A DNA stretch of 32,114 nucleotides from Mesorhizobium sp. 61-13 (GTDB taxonomy: Bacteria; Pseudomonadota; Alphaproteobacteria; Rhizobiales; Rhizobiaceae), in NCBI GenBank assembly GCA_001897075.1, contig MKRZ01000135.1:11540-43653 (forward strand), written 5' to 3'. Each line of letters opens with the position of its first letter. Positions within the stretch are counted from its first letter, which is position 1. A model generated the notes under the pieces. The model saw only the letters and a list, made by a program, of their open reading frames with translations, had not been told where the DNA came from and ran no database searches. A program made the translations under genes and the position numbers. Positions 1-8,505 of this stretch are shown here, in pieces.

Positions 1-406
1 TGTCGACTGCACCTGTGACGGCACGAACGGTCGCGCGCTCGGTTGCAAGATTGACGCTCGCTTGTATCACACCCGGCACCGCCTTCAGCGCCTTTTCGAT
101 GCGCGCCACGCACGAGGCGCAGGTCATGCCCTCGATGGCGAGTTCCATCGTCTCCTCACGTGCGATATAGCCGGCATCCGAGATAGCAGCGAGGACAGGC
201 GCGAGATCCGGCTTGCCGACAAATGTCACTTCGGCCCGTTCGGTCGCCAAATTGACCGAGGCATTGGCGACACCTGCCGCGGCGGCGATCGCCTTCTCGA
301 CGCGCCGCACGCAGGACGCGCAGGTCATGCCTTCGATGTCGATCTGGAGTTTTGGGGCGGAAACCGGAACCGATCCGGCTGAAACATGCTTCGTCATCGC
401 ATTCAT
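1..406 (-). CDS. copA: Cu+-exporting P-type ATPase, N-terminal part (cut by window edge)
   Basis: This is the N-terminal end of a copper-transporting P1B-type ATPase, which pumps Cu+ from the cytoplasm across the inner membrane. About 135 residues are visible before the gene runs off the left edge. They hold two heavy-metal-associated (HMA) domains, each with the copper-binding motif GMTCASC, at about residues 26-32 and 102-108. Two tandem HMA domains followed by the membrane core is the usual CopA layout; the core lies outside the window. The start at 406 is chosen because an AAGGGAG ribosome site lies 12 bases upstream; an in-frame ATG at 397 is the alternative. The gene is divergent from the copper chaperone gene at 596, and its promoter shows a CueR-type operator. 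The family is clear; Cu+ rather than Ag+ specificity is inferred from the CxxC motifs and neighbours. Confidence 0.93.
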   Translation of the reverse strand, partial: MNAMTKHVSAGSVPVSAPKLQIDIEGMTCASCVRRVEKAIAAAAGVANASVNLATERAEVTFVGKPDLAPVLAAISDAGYIAREETMELAIEGMTCASCVARIEKALKAVPGVIQASVNLATERATVRAVTGAVD

Positions 407-443
407 TTGTCTTTGCAACTCCCTTTCCGGGTGGCTGCAGCGA

Positions 444-474
444 TAGATAAAGGTTCCAGCGATGGGAAGGTCAA
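444..474 (-). promoter_or_regulatory. CueR/MerR-type promoter for copA
   Basis: Read on the minus strand, a -35 box TTGACC (469-474) and a -10 box TATCTA (444-449) are separated by 19 bp, the long spacer typical of MerR-family promoters that are untwisted by an activator. Within the spacer lie half-sites ACCTTCC and GGAACCT, seven bases apart (451-471), close to the CueR operator pattern. It most likely gives copper-induced expression of copA. No cueR gene is visible in the window. Confidence 0.75.
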
Positions 475-534
475 GAGCTTTTTTCTATACGCAGCAAATG
501 TCGCAAAAAATCGACGCCGCAGTTCGGGACGCTC

Positions 535-565
535 TTGACCTTACCATCATGGGAAGTCCCATAAA
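535..565 (+). promoter_or_regulatory. CueR/MerR-type promoter for the copper chaperone gene
   Basis: The -35 box TTGACC (535-540) and -10 box CATAAA (560-565) are again 19 bp apart. The spacer carries an imperfect dyad, ACCTTAC and GGAAGTC with a seven-base gap, resembling a CueR operator. It mirrors the copA promoter on the other strand about 60 bp away, so the two copper genes are probably switched on together. Confidence 0.68.
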
Positions 566-595
566 GCCTCCCATCAACAACCAAGGAGAGCTGTG

Positions 596-799
596 ATGTT
601 GAAACTGAAAGTCCCAGACATGAGCTGCGGCCATTGCGCCGGCACCATCGAAAAGGCCGTGAAAAGCGTCGATCCGACGGCGCGTGTAACGGTCGACCTC
701 GGATCGTCGACGGTGGCCGTGGAAACCGGCGCCGACGAGCATGCGATCTGCGATGTGATCCGTTCGGCCGGCTACGACAACGAAAAGCTGGCTGTCTGA
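596..799 (+). CDS. copZ: Small copper chaperone (HMA domain, CopZ-like)
   Basis: This 67-residue protein is a single heavy-metal-associated domain with the metal site MSCGHC near residues 10-15. Such free-standing domains carry Cu+ in the cytoplasm and hand it to the HMA domains of CopA. The length and the C-terminal SAGYDNEKL fit the CopZ family. The ATG at 596 lies seven bases after AGGAG; the GTG at 593 is in frame but too close to that site. The gene is divergent from copA and followed 85 bases later by the multicopper oxidase, so it probably leads a copper-induced operon. The Cys-Gly-His-Cys metal site is common in proteobacterial chaperones of this type. Confidence 0.9.
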   Translation: MLKLKVPDMSCGHCAGTIEKAVKSVDPTARVTVDLGSSTVAVETGADEHAICDVIRSAGYDNEKLAV

Positions 800-884
800 G
801 GAAGAAACAAACGCGGCCGGCAGGGATCATTTCTCTGACGTCCGCGTTTGGTGTTGAAGCCTCGGCGGAGAGAGGGGACAAAAA

Positions 885-2849
885 ATGCTTTTGCAGCCGG
901 TCGACTATTTCCTCGTCGTGTGGTTCGTCCTGGCGGCGGCCTCGACGCTTTATGTCGGCATCGACCAGTATCGCAACAATCCCGAACCGGTGGTGATGAA
1001 GTGGGGTTTTATCCTCGTCACCCTCTATATGGGGCCGCTAGGGCTGCTGCTTTACGTGCTCGCCGACAAGGAACCGCGTCCCGGCGAGCATGAAGACTTT
1101 ACCAAGCCGCTGTGGAAGCAGGGCGTCGGCTCGACGATCCATTGTGTTGCCGGCGACGCGACCGGGATCATCCTCGCCGCGGTCATCACCGCGATGCTCG
1201 GCCTGCCGATGTGGATCGACCTCATCGTCGAATATCTTGCCGGCTTCGCCTTCGGCCTGTTCATCTTCCAGTCGCTGTTCATGAAATCCATGATGGGCGG
1301 CACCTACTGGGAGAACGTCCGCAAGAGCTTCCTGCCGGAATTTATTTCCATGAACTTTATGATGGCAGGCATGGCGCTGGTCATGAGCTTCCTGATGATG
1401 GGCCGTGACATGCGAGCCATGGAACCGACAGAACTGCTGTTCTGGGGCGTCATGTCTATCGGTGTCATTGCCGGCTTCGCGCTTGCCTATCCGGCCAATG
1501 TCTGGCTCGTCGCGCGCGGCCTCAAGCACGGTCTGATGACCGAACGTTCGAAAACGGAGGCGTTGGCTCAGTCAACTCGGCATCAGCACGCGATGACGGA
1601 AACGCATGGCACCGGCAAGCCATCGCACGAACAGCACAGCTCCCACGCTGCGGAAAGCCAGGCGGCAGCCAAGCCAGAGCATGCTGGCCAAGCATCGCAC
1701 GACGCGAACAAGGTCTCGGCGCACCACGGTGGCCATCAAATGTCTTCCGATGCGACGACCGCACAGGTGGCCGCACTGGGGGCGGTCTCGCTGCTGGCAC
1801 TGGCTATCGGCATGATTGCGCCGGCAAACTGGCTCAACATGACGCTGTCCGCCCGCGATGTCGGCGGAGCGATCATGCCGCCGGGCATGATCATGGATCG
1901 CGATACACCAGCCGATGCGATGCGCGACATGGCGGCGGCCAATCCGCGCCTGGTCACCGCCTCTTTTGGCCTTGACGCCAAGGGTGACCAGGAATTGCCA
2001 TTTCGCATGGAAAACGGCGTCAAGGTCTTCGAACTGAAACCGTCAGTGGTGAAGTGGACGATCCTGCCCGGTGTCACCGTCGATGCCTACGCCTACAATG
2101 GTCAGATTCCGGGGCCACGGATCCACATCAAGCAGGGCGATCGCATCCGCGTCAACGTCATCAACGAGCTGCCGGAGGAAACGACGGTCCACTGGCACGG
2201 CATGATCCTGCCCAATCAGATGGATGGGCCAGCCGAGATCACCCAGAAGCCGATCGAGCCCGGTGGAAGTTATTCATATGAATTCACCGCCACCCAGCAC
2301 GGCACCTATTTTTATCATCCGCATGCCAAGCCCGACCGGGAGCAGGCGCTTGGCCTCTATGGTGCGCTGATCATCGATCCCGCCAATCCGGCCGACGAAG
2401 TTGCCGCTGATCACGATTACGTCATCCAGTTACAGGAATGGCTCAAGCGCGAGGGGTTGACCTATCCATCGATGCCCATGAGCGGCGGCATGCCGAATTA
2501 CTTCACCATTAATGGTAAGGCCTATCCCTCGACCGATACAATCCACATGAAGGTCGGCGAAACGCTGAAAGTCCGATTCATCGGCACCAACAACGGCTTC
2601 ATCCACCCCATGCACATCCATGGTGGACCCTTCGAGGTCGTTGCCCGCGATGGCGAAACGATGCCTGCTTCGGCCCGCTTCCTGGCGGATACTATCAATG
2701 TCGGGCCGGGGCAGCGCTATGATGTGATCTGGAAGGCACAACGTCCAGGCAAGTGGCTCATACACTGCCACATTCCGCACCACACCACGAACAACAACGT
2801 AGAGCAAAAGGGCGGGGGAGGGTTGATGACCGTAATTGATGTGCAGTGA
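885..2849 (+). CDS. DUF4396 membrane domain fused to a two-domain multicopper oxidase
   Basis: Multicopper oxidases linked to copper resistance oxidise Cu+ to the less toxic Cu2+ in the periplasm. This 654-residue protein has three parts. Residues 1-225 form a DUF4396-like membrane domain with several hydrophobic helices. A linker at about 230-290 holds about a dozen histidines. After one more membrane helix (about 296-318) comes an oxidase with all four copper motifs: HWHG at 436, HPHA at 478, HPMHIH at 574 and HCHIPHH at 627. Only two cupredoxin domains fit, so it is a short, two-domain type. The position where the type-1 copper usually has Met or Leu, five residues after the last His, appears to be Asn. 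The gene follows the chaperone closely and starts after a GAGAGGGG site. The role in copper tolerance is inferred from context. Confidence 0.88.
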   Translation: MLLQPVDYFLVVWFVLAAASTLYVGIDQYRNNPEPVVMKWGFILVTLYMGPLGLLLYVLADKEPRPGEHEDFTKPLWKQGVGSTIHCVAGDATGIILAAVITAMLGLPMWIDLIVEYLAGFAFGLFIFQSLFMKSMMGGTYWENVRKSFLPEFISMNFMMAGMALVMSFLMMGRDMRAMEPTELLFWGVMSIGVIAGFALAYPANVWLVARGLKHGLMTERSKTEALAQSTRHQHAMTETHGTGKPSHEQHSSHAAESQAAAKPEHAGQASHDANKVSAHHGGHQMSSDATTAQVAALGAVSLLALAIGMIAPANWLNMTLSARDVGGAIMPPGMIMDRDTPADAMRDMAAANPRLVTASFGLDAKGDQELPFRMENGVKVFELKPSVVKWTILPGVTVDAYAYNGQIPGPRIHIKQGDRIRVNVINELPEETTVHWHGMILPNQMDGPAEITQKPIEPGGSYSYEFTATQHGTYFYHPHAKPDREQALGLYGALIIDPANPADEVAADHDYVIQLQEWLKREGLTYPSMPMSGGMPNYFTINGKAYPSTDTIHMKVGETLKVRFIGTNNGFIHPMHIHGGPFEVVARDGETMPASARFLADTINVGPGQRYDVIWKAQRPGKWLIHCHIPHHTTNNNVEQKGGGGLMTVIDVQ

Positions 2850-2918
2850 ATTATTGCAAGGTGCCGAACTGTCCACGCGCAATCGCCAGTACGGCGTTTG
2901 CGACATTAGGAACACAAC

Positions 2919-3566
2919 GTGAACCAGTTACTTCAGGGATGGATAGAATTCTGGCCGTATGCGCTCTTGATCATTGTACTGATGTCGTGGGGCCTTTATC
3001 ATTTCCTCGCCCCTGCGGGATGGCGTGAGCGAGCGGGTGCTGGGGTCGTCCAAGCCTTTATCATCGCACTTTATGCGGAAATGTATGGGTTTCCTCTGAC
3101 CGTCTATCTGTTGGCGAGTTTCCTTCCCCAAAAGCTTCCCCTTGTCCATTCTAGCGGGCATCTCTGGTCTGCCCTGCTCGGGGCCGGCGAAACGGGTGCG
3201 GTGATCGAGACACTCATCGGCTATTCGATCTTGACGGTCGGTGCTCTACTCATTGTGAAAGGCTGGGTGCGAATCCATTTTGCGGAAGGTCAATTCACCG
3301 ATAGTGGACCGTACAGATTGTTACGACATCCACAATATGCAGGAATTTTCCTTATCGTTCTCGGTGAAATTATCGACTGGCCAACGATCCTGACGATCAT
3401 TTTGGCTCCCATAATCTTTGGCATGTATATTAGATTGGCTCAGCGTGAGGAATCGGCACTGATTGCCAAATTTGGTAAAGAATATAGCCGCTATCAACAG
3501 TGCGTCCCTATGTTCATTCCAGCATGGCGTAAACTTGCATCCTCTTTCTTGCCACACTCCAGATGA
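2919..3566 (+). CDS. Isoprenylcysteine carboxyl methyltransferase-like membrane protein
   Basis: A 215-residue integral membrane protein with about five hydrophobic segments. The C-terminal half carries the signature of the ICMT/phospholipid methyltransferase (PEMT) family: GPYRLLRHPQYAGIF at about residues 130-144, then EE, FG and Y-x-x-Y with a closing VPMFIP. This region binds S-adenosylmethionine in family members. Bacterial homologues often sit beside heavy-metal genes, but their substrate is generally unknown. The gene begins 69 bases after the oxidase stop and probably belongs to the same transcript. Its base composition is more AT-rich than its neighbours, which may mean separate acquisition. 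The family is well supported; the function is open. Confidence 0.8.
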   Translation: MNQLLQGWIEFWPYALLIIVLMSWGLYHFLAPAGWRERAGAGVVQAFIIALYAEMYGFPLTVYLLASFLPQKLPLVHSSGHLWSALLGAGETGAVIETLIGYSILTVGALLIVKGWVRIHFAEGQFTDSGPYRLLRHPQYAGIFLIVLGEIIDWPTILTIILAPIIFGMYIRLAQREESALIAKFGKEYSRYQQCVPMFIPAWRKLASSFLPHSR

Positions 3567-3628
3567 TTCTTAACCAGTCTTGTTGCAAGGTCATAGCATT
3601 ATCAGCCGCGCATCTTTCTGGGCGTCAT

Positions 3629-5737
3629 TCACTCGGCGGCTGCATAGAGTCGTGGAACGTTAATGTTTTCGTCGGTTAACTTGACTGCAGTCATCACCGG
3701 TAACCGCCACCCCTTGACGATGCCGTACACTGCCGGGATCACGATCAGGGTCAGGGCCGCCGAAGAGATCATGCCGCCGATCATCGGCACGGCGATGCGC
3801 TGCATGACTTCCGATCCTGTCCCTGTGCTCCACAGGATCGGCAACAGGCCTGCCATGATGGCGACGACCGTCATCATCTTCGGACGCACACGCTCGACCG
3901 CGCCGACCATGATAGCCGCATGGAGGTCGTCCTGCGTCAGGCCGCGTTTCTCCGCCGCAGCCCTTGCTTTGGCCTCCAACCAGGCGTGATCGAGATAGAT
4001 CAGCATGATGACCCCGGTTTCGGCGGCAACACCTGAGAGCGCAATGAAGCCGACGGCAACCGCGACCGACATGTTGAAGCCCAGCCACCACATCAGCCAG
4101 ATGCCGCCGACGAGCGCGAAAGGCAGCGACAGCATCACGATCAGGGTCTCGCTGAGCGCGCGGAAATTGAGGTAAAGCAGCAGGAAGATCAGCGCGAGCG
4201 TGACGGGCACGACGATCTTCAGCCGTGCTTCCGCTCGCTGAAGATATTCGAACTGCCCGCTCCAGGCGACCGAATAACCTGGTGGCAGCTTCACCTCGCT
4301 CCCGACCGCAGCCTGAGCCGCTTCGACATAGCCGCCGAGGTCGCGGCCAGCGATGTCGACGAAGATGTAGACCGCGAGTTGCCCGTTCTCCGTGCGGATG
4401 GAGGTTGCACCGCGCGTGAGTTCGACCTTGGCCACCTCGCCGAGCGGCACAAAGCCGCCGCCAGGCAGGGCGACCTGCACGTCTCGGGCGATCGCATTCG
4501 GGTCACTGCGGAGCGCTCGCGGATAACGGATGGCCACCCCATAGCGTTCACGGCCCTCGACCGTGGAGGTGATGACTTTCGCGCCGAGCGCCATGGAGAT
4601 CACGTCCTGAACGGCACCGACCGACAGGCCGTAGCGCCCAAGCGCTGCCCGATCAGGAGTGATGTCGAGATAGTAGCCGCCGATCACCCGCTCGGCATAA
4701 GCGCTCGACGTTCCTGGAACCGTCCGCAGCACCGCCTCGATCTGGCGTGCCACCTTTTCCATTTCGGCGAGATCGGTGCCATAGACCTTGACGCCTACCG
4801 GGGTACGGATGCCCGTCGACAGCATGTCGATGCGGGCGCGGATCGGCATCGTCCAGGCATTGGAAACGCCAGGAAACTGGAGCGCCGCGTCCATCTCTGT
4901 CTTCAAGCTTTCGGACGTGACACCAGGCCGCCATTCCGATTTGGGTTTCAGGTTGATGATGGTTTCGAACATTTCCGTCGGTGCGGGATCGGTCGCGGTC
5001 TGCGCACGGCCCGCTTTGCCGAAGACGGATTCCACCTCGGGAAAGGATTTGATGATCCGATCCTGCATCTGCATCAGTTCGGCCGCCTTGGTGACCGAAA
5101 TCCCCGGCAAGGTCGTCGGCATGTACATCAGCGTGCCCTCGTCGAGGTCCGGCATGAACTCACTGCCAAGCTGGCGCGCGGGCCAGACGGTTACGGCAAG
5201 GGCCGCGATCGCGAGCAGAATGGTGAAGGTCTTTGCGTTAAGAACCCTGGCGATGATCGGACGATAGACACCGATCAGCAGCCTGTTGATCGGGTTCTTG
5301 TGCTCCGGGATGATCCTCCCACGCACGAAGATGACCATCAGCGCAGGCACCAACGTCACTGAAAGAAGTGCGGCCGCCGCCATGGAAAAGGTCTTGGTGA
5401 AGGCGAGCGGGCCAAACAGGCGGCCCTCCTGGCTCTCAAGCGTGAAGATCGGCAGGAAGGAAACGGTGATGATGAGCAGGCTGAAGAACAGCGCTGGTCC
5501 GACCTCGCTGGCCGCCTCGATCAGTACCTGGATGCGGGGCTTGTCCGGGCTCGCACGTTCAAGATGTTTGTGCGCGTTCTCGATCATGACGATCGCAGCG
5601 TCAATCATCGCGCCAATGGCGATGGCAATGCCGCCAAGGCAAATGCTTCCAGGTTGGATCCGCGAGGCTTCGTGCTTGCAGCGCAGCTTCGGTACAGGGA
5701 ACATTTCCCGCTCTTTTGGCTGAAACGGGCTTAACAA
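3629..5737 (-). pseudogene. cusA: 5'-truncated CusA/CzcA heavy-metal RND efflux pump
   Basis: CusA-type proteins are inner-membrane proton antiporters of about 1040 residues that drive Cu+/Ag+ or Zn/Co/Cd out through a tripartite pump. Here homology begins at about 5638 with LGGIAIAIGAM and the transmembrane helix that carries the proton-relay Asp (GAMIDAAIVMIEN), then runs without interruption to the normal C-terminus. About 380 N-terminal residues are gone: three membrane helices and most of the first periplasmic porter domain. The roughly 30 residues before the junction (starting near 5737) do not look like CusA. The frame is open, so a shortened protein could be made, but it should not pump. 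No cusB, cusC or cusF is seen. It is convergent with the copper operon and points away from luxI, consistent with a deletion or insertion joining two segments. Confidence 0.85.
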
Positions 5738-5858
5738 GAGCGAACAGCGTCATCCGCTCACCTAAGGATCGTAAACACCGTAGCAGACCGGAGGGAGAAG
5801 CCCCTTCAATATAGCAATTTCATCAGATTGAGAGGCAAATCCCCTTGTGGTCTTTTGC

Positions 5859-5875
5859 TCTCCGACTTTCGGAGA
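5859..5875 (+). promoter_or_regulatory. Hairpin over the luxI ribosome-binding site
   Basis: TCTCCG and CGGAGA form a perfect six-base inverted repeat around the loop ACTTT. The 3' arm contains the GGAG (5871-5874) that serves the luxI start at 5884. In the mRNA this would hide the ribosome site; in DNA it could be a regulator-binding dyad. The sequence shows the dyad only; its role is inferred. Confidence 0.5.
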
Positions 5876-5883
5876 TGCAGCGA

Positions 5884-6483
5884 ATGAAAATATTGAAAAC
5901 GAGTGACCGTGAGGTCTGCCCGGAGCTCTTTACGCAAATGTTCCGGGGCAGAGCGAGCGTATTCCAAGAGCGTTTACAATGGCCCGTCAGCGTTGAAAAC
6001 GGCCTTGAGGTCGACTTTTACGACCGTCAACTCGATCCAATCTATATTCTCGACGTGGATGATGCTGGTGAGGTACGCGGTTCGCTCCGGCTACTGCCCA
6101 CGACCTGCACGACAATGATTCAGAGGGAATTCCTCGAGTTTTTCGACGAACCGGTGGACGTCATCGATCCCAATATGTGGGAGTGCACAAAGTTTTGCGT
6201 ACATTCAGGCGACAATCGCACTTCCATACGGCTCCTGGTTGCGTTGCACGATTTGTGCATCAGCAGCGGGATCGAACGCATCATGGGTCTGTACGAATTT
6301 CAAATGGAGCGCGTGTATGCGCGTCTCGGCTGGAAGCCAGAAAGATTGGCTACAGCAAAACCGGGATACGGTAATCTCGCGGTCGGAATATGGACCGTCG
6401 AGGCTACAGCTCTTCAGCGCATGAGGGCGAACCTGACACGTCGAAATCCGGCGACAGTCGACGAGTTGGCCGCGAAGGCCTGA
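5884..6483 (+). CDS. LuxI-family acyl-homoserine lactone synthase
   Basis: LuxI-type enzymes join S-adenosylmethionine and an acyl chain from acyl-ACP to make an N-acyl-homoserine lactone signal. The 199-residue protein has the N-terminal SAM-binding signature: Arg23, Phe27, Trp33, Asp44 and Asp47 at the family spacing. It also has the GSLRL strand and the WECTKF segment, where most relatives have Arg rather than Lys. The start at 5884 is chosen over in-frame starts at 5845 (TTG) and 5875 because GGAG lies nine bases upstream and the family begins near here. A radical SAM gene and a luxR gene follow on the same strand, so this is a self-contained quorum-sensing cassette. Which acyl chain is used cannot be read from the sequence. 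It is related to TraI/RhiI/CinI types but not assignable to one. Confidence 0.9.
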   Translation: MKILKTSDREVCPELFTQMFRGRASVFQERLQWPVSVENGLEVDFYDRQLDPIYILDVDDAGEVRGSLRLLPTTCTTMIQREFLEFFDEPVDVIDPNMWECTKFCVHSGDNRTSIRLLVALHDLCISSGIERIMGLYEFQMERVYARLGWKPERLATAKPGYGNLAVGIWTVEATALQRMRANLTRRNPATVDELAAKA

Positions 6484-6566
6484 CGACAACGACAACACGC
6501 ATTTCAATTTCGAAAAACGCTTTCATCGACGTGTTGGCCGCATTCCGCGCCGCGCGCGCGAGGTCC

Positions 6567-8258
6567 ATGATGTCCAACATCCAGCAACCATATCCTGCAG
6601 ATAGTCTCACTCGGCCCACTGTTCTCGACGAAGCGACCGGGTCGCGACGGTTCTGTCGGAGCCGCCGCTCGTCCAAGAATACGACCAATGCGGGATCCCG
6701 ACCTGCACTTCGCGTCGTTGCGGTTGCACCCCCAGACTGGATTCATGGAAAGAAGGACACACGCGCACTGAATAGCAGTGACCCGGCAAGCCTTTTCAAC
6801 GCCTGTCGAGTCGCCGCGTCGCGCGCATTGTCGAGAACAGGAGCTTGGGCCAATAGCAATTGGGCTGGCGAGACACGTTCGAAGGTCAGAGCAAATTTCC
6901 TCCTTATGTATTCGTTGGATGATATTCCTGCCTTCATCGAGATGATGGAGTGTGAGAAACCTAACGTTCTCCTGCTGGGAGCCATGACGCTATGCATGCC
7001 CGGCGCGATCGAATGCGCTAAGATTGCCAAAGAGATGTTCGGAGACGATATCGTCGTCGTGCTCGGCGGGAGACACGTGACGGAAACGATTTATCTCTGG
7101 CATGCCAAAGCCAGGCAGGCGGCAGATGTCGTGCATCATCGTGCTTCGCCGGCACGACTAATACGAGAGGGGCAACTTCCGTCGATTTTTGATGTCGTTG
7201 TTTCAGGTGACGGGGAATTTTTCATTGCGGAACTGGGCGAGATCCTGGGGCACAACCGGGCGCCTTACGATCTCAAGGCAATTTTCGCAGAATTCGATAG
7301 AGCGACCCCCGGTGATTGGATCGCTTCCCTGCCCGCAAGTTCACTGGAAGTGGTTAGCGCGGGGATCCCCATAGATGCCAACGAACTACCCCCGCTCGCC
7401 AGTCTTTTTGGTGTTTCCGCTGCCTTTGCCGTTTTTGGCGGGCGGATGACAGCTCATGTGTTCAGCGATACCGGTCGGGGATGTGTCTATGACTGCGATT
7501 TCTGCAGTGAAAAAAGCGGCGTAACGGGAGGGCTCCGAGACATCGCCAACGCAGCAAAGCGACTATATGGTCAGTTGGAGGATGCCGTAAACGTCATTGA
7601 GGAAGATCACCCGGATCGAGGGGCCAGTGCGTTCGTAGAAGATTCCATCCTGTTGGGAGGCAGCCCGCGGGCTCTTGATGCTCTGTGCGAACTACTTGAG
7701 GCGAAACCTCTGGCGATTGTATTTGGCGCTCAGTTCACCGTCGATCAGGTTTTGCGACGTGAACACCAGATCGCTCGCCTTTCCCGCGTCGGGCTTCGAT
7801 ATATATTCATAGGGCTGGAAACGCTCGATCCTGATGAAATTGGGGGAATGAGCAAGAATATCGGATCCAGAAATGGAAGCTGGCAAGCCAGGTCCGACCG
7901 TGTCTTCCAGATACTAGCACAGAATGGAATCGCCTGTGGATGTGCCTTGCTATTTGGCCTCGGGGAGAGCCACCGCAGCCGCATCACGCTTTTGGATGCG
8001 GTTGTTGAAGCCCGGCGGCAAACAGGGTGCCCGGCTTTTCTCAGCGCAAATTGGGCGGTTCAGCATCCTTTGAGGGGACAGAGCGGCGGTCTGGAGTACG
8101 ATTACCTTGATTGGGGAACACCGGCCGGCCCCTATCTGGACAATTTCCACCATTTCGGCGAGGCATCGCTAAACTACTGCTTGGAAAATCAGGCTCCTCC
8201 TGAAATCCTCGAACTCGAGGAGATCGTGCATAGGTTGCGAGTCTTTCAAAGCTCCTGA
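6567..8258 (+). CDS. B12-binding-type radical SAM enzyme between luxI and luxR
   Basis: Radical SAM enzymes use a [4Fe-4S] cluster and S-adenosylmethionine to start radical chemistry. Those with an N-terminal cobalamin-binding domain often methylate or rearrange unreactive carbons. Counting from the ATG at 6567 (563 residues), about 80-200 form a Rossmann-like B12-binding region (KPNVLLLGAMT, VVVLGGRH, FDVVVSGDGEF) that lacks an obvious DxHxxG motif. The cluster motif CVYDCDFC follows, with cysteines at 306, 310 and 313. Core strand motifs come next: FVEDSILLGG, FIGLETLDPDEI and LLFGLGES. The start is uncertain: the frame is open upstream into luxI (from 6390), but recognisable sequence begins well after 6567. 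The gene lies 83 bases after luxI and 247 before luxR. The substrate is unknown; the location suggests the AHL or a co-produced small molecule. Confidence 0.82.
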   Translation: MMSNIQQPYPADSLTRPTVLDEATGSRRFCRSRRSSKNTTNAGSRPALRVVAVAPPDWIHGKKDTRALNSSDPASLFNACRVAASRALSRTGAWANSNWAGETRSKVRANFLLMYSLDDIPAFIEMMECEKPNVLLLGAMTLCMPGAIECAKIAKEMFGDDIVVVLGGRHVTETIYLWHAKARQAADVVHHRASPARLIREGQLPSIFDVVVSGDGEFFIAELGEILGHNRAPYDLKAIFAEFDRATPGDWIASLPASSLEVVSAGIPIDANELPPLASLFGVSAAFAVFGGRMTAHVFSDTGRGCVYDCDFCSEKSGVTGGLRDIANAAKRLYGQLEDAVNVIEEDHPDRGASAFVEDSILLGGSPRALDALCELLEAKPLAIVFGAQFTVDQVLRREHQIARLSRVGLRYIFIGLETLDPDEIGGMSKNIGSRNGSWQARSDRVFQILAQNGIACGCALLFGLGESHRSRITLLDAVVEARRQTGCPAFLSANWAVQHPLRGQSGGLEYDYLDWGTPAGPYLDNFHHFGEASLNYCLENQAPPEILELEEIVHRLRVFQSS

Positions 8259-8333
8259 GGGTAGTCGATTTTCTGCGCCTGCCGTCCGTCAAGGGAACGG
8301 CGTCGGCAGCACATACTCAAGGACCCGAAACAT

Positions 8334-8352
8334 GAAGCTGACTGAAAGCTTC
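8334..8352. promoter_or_regulatory. 19-bp dyad upstream of luxR
   Basis: GAAGCT and AGCTTC form a perfect inverted repeat around seven bases. Its size is that of a lux/tra box, which LuxR dimers bind, but the sequence is not the canonical tra box. It sits 153 bases before the luxR start. A role as LuxR operator is inference. Confidence 0.42.
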
Positions 8353-8361
8353 AACTATGAC

Positions 8362-8382
8362 CGCCATTAATATAAGATGGCG
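8362..8382. promoter_or_regulatory. Second dyad upstream of luxR
   Basis: CGCCAT and ATGGCG make a perfect six-base inverted repeat around an AT-rich nine-base centre containing TAATATAAG. It lies ten bases after the first dyad. The AT-rich centre could overlap a -10 region. It may be an operator or a short mRNA hairpin. Confidence 0.38.
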
Positions 8383-8505
8383 TTGGGTGATCCGTGAATT
8401 GGAAGGATCAAAGAACGGGAGGTCAGGAAACGCTTCACTTCTCCAATCGACGGCATCACGCAAGCGCCGAGCACACCCTCGGATGCATGGGCACGGAGGT
8501 GCAAC

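Noticed and set aside
4379..5362. Long plus-strand open frame of 327 codons
   Set aside because: It is antisense to the clear cusA reading frame; its protein is Arg/His/Asp-rich with no family pattern.
6390..6566. Longer start for the radical SAM gene inside luxI
   Set aside because: It would overlap luxI by 94 bases, and the extra residues are Ser/Arg-rich with no domain character.
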